Shown here one piece after another: positions 5,506 to 6,081 of a stretch of 6,081 nt of DNA. The translations under genes were made by a program, and so were the position numbers. The stretch's first letter is position 1. Each line of letters begins with the position of its first letter. The notes under the pieces were generated by a model. It made no database searches. It saw only the letters and a program-made list of their open reading frames with translations, and was not told where the DNA came from. Location: NCBI GenBank assembly GCA_005798965.1, contig SYIB01000045.1, forward strand, positions 1 through 6,081, in the 5' to 3' direction. This stretch comes from Planctomycetia bacterium (GTDB taxonomy: Bacteria; Planctomycetota; Phycisphaerae; Phycisphaerales; SM1A02).

Positions 5506-6081
5506 GTGTCGATCTTCCCGCTGCCCATCTTCGAACGCGACGCTGATCCGGTCCATCGTGATGTCGATGCGGCGACCTATGCGGAACTCAAGGCGCCGAG
5601 CTCGATCGTGGTGCGTTTCGGTGCCATGCGCATGATCGGCGAGTTTCCGTACCACGGCGACGCGAAGCCCGGGTGTGGCTCCAAGCTCGTGGTCCGCACG
5701 CATCGCGGCACCGAGCTCGGTGAGATGCTCACCACCACCTGCGGCAACGGTGGATGCGGCAAGAGCGTTTCACGCGACGAGGTGCGCAGCTACATCGAGG
5801 CCTCCGGCGGAAAGGACTATCCCTTCCACGCCGATGGCGAGGTGCTGCGCGTGGCGACGATGGATGACTTGGCGGCCTGGGAACGCATCTCGATGGACTG
5901 GGGTGCGCGCACGCTCGCCGCCAAGCAGGCAGCGATCGCGCTGGGGATCCCCGTGCGGCTCGTGCAACTCGAGCCGATCCTGGGCGATGAGCAGGTGTTT
6001 GTGTGGGTACATCCCACCGTCGAGGGCGAGATCGACTTGGCGCCGATGAAGTCCGCGCTCGGACCCGCCATCGGTCGCGCG
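5506..6081 (+). CDS. ricT: RicT-like PSP1-domain protein, N-terminal part (3' end outside window)
   Basis: The frame is open to the window's end with 192 residues from a GTG at 5506. Residues 34-76 (SIVVRFGAMRMIGEF...RTHRGTELGEML) and about 112-192 (GEVLRVATMDDL...VRLVQLEPILGDEQVFVWVHPTVEGEIDLAPM) line up by eye with Bacillus RicT/YaaT: V-G-V-R-F, V-x-T-x-R-G-x-E-x-G, I-R-V-A, D-x-x-L, then the PSP1 strand pattern ending with G-x-x-D-F-R-x-L. In Bacillus, RicT joins RicA and RicF in an Fe-S complex that promotes RNase Y-dependent mRNA maturation. Between the two blocks is an extra segment with C-G-N-G-G-C-G-K-S (Cys79, Cys84) that Bacillus RicT lacks. The typical C-terminal Cys cluster would fall beyond the window. 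GTG 5506 is preferred because MSIFPLPIFERD looks like a natural N-terminus; ATG 5470 is the alternative. The frame is closed upstream by TGA at 5419. Confidence 0.82.
   Translation, partial: MSIFPLPIFERDADPVHRDVDAATYAELKAPSSIVVRFGAMRMIGEFPYHGDAKPGCGSKLVVRTHRGTELGEMLTTTCGNGGCGKSVSRDEVRSYIEASGGKDYPFHADGEVLRVATMDDLAAWERISMDWGARTLAAKQAAIALGIPVRLVQLEPILGDEQVFVWVHPTVEGEIDLAPMKSALGPAIGRA

Noticed and set aside
1..6081. CRISPR arrays, tRNA/rRNA genes, insertion sequences, attachment sites, phage or toxin-antitoxin genes
   Set aside because: Nothing of these kinds is visible; almost every base is assigned to a housekeeping gene or a short divergent spacer.

Overview
The window is an ordinary stretch of chromosome from a GC-rich bacterium (about two thirds G+C by eye), packed with housekeeping genes and with no sign of mobile DNA, CRISPR, tRNA or rRNA. 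The protein variants suggest Planctomycetota, probably near Phycisphaerae. They include a phosphoglycerate mutase starting with an I-R-D-G-W-G motif and carrying G-R-F-W-A-M-D-R-D, a two-TM zinc-ribbon protein of a kind I associate with planctomycetes, and a PSP1/RicT protein with an extra Cys-containing insert. This assignment is from memory of families, not from a search.

Layout, left to right: 3' part of gmk (guanylate kinase, +); tmk (dTMP kinase, -); a small zinc-ribbon membrane protein of unknown function (+); yggS (PLP-binding homeostasis protein, -); gpmI (cofactor-independent phosphoglycerate mutase, +); der (double-domain ribosome-assembly GTPase, -); 5' part of a ricT-like PSP1-domain gene (+). 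All seven genes alternate strictly in strand, so none can share a simple operon with its neighbour. There is no gene-free stretch over about 102 bp.

The three convergent junctions have no spacer: gmk/tmk overlap by 23 bp, the zinc-ribbon gene and yggS by 25 bp, and gpmI/der stops abut as the palindrome TGATCA. The three divergent junctions (55, 102 and 65 bp) must hold all promoters. Here is the most interesting signal: tmk, the zinc-ribbon gene and gpmI each have a TANNNT -10-like box ending exactly 6-7 nt before ATG and no Shine-Dalgarno sequence, the geometry expected of leaderless transcripts. The first two form a 13/16 inverted repeat, and der shares a 12-mer with tmk at the same place. 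yggS alone has a longer leader with purine-rich SD-like sequence.

Functionally the genes are nucleotide kinases (gmk, tmk), glycolysis (gpmI), B6 homeostasis (yggS), ribosome assembly (der) and probable RNA-processing/Fe-S regulation (ricT). They do not form one pathway. I see no convincing new multi-gene system; the novelty lies in gene architecture and signals, plus one uncharacterised membrane protein.
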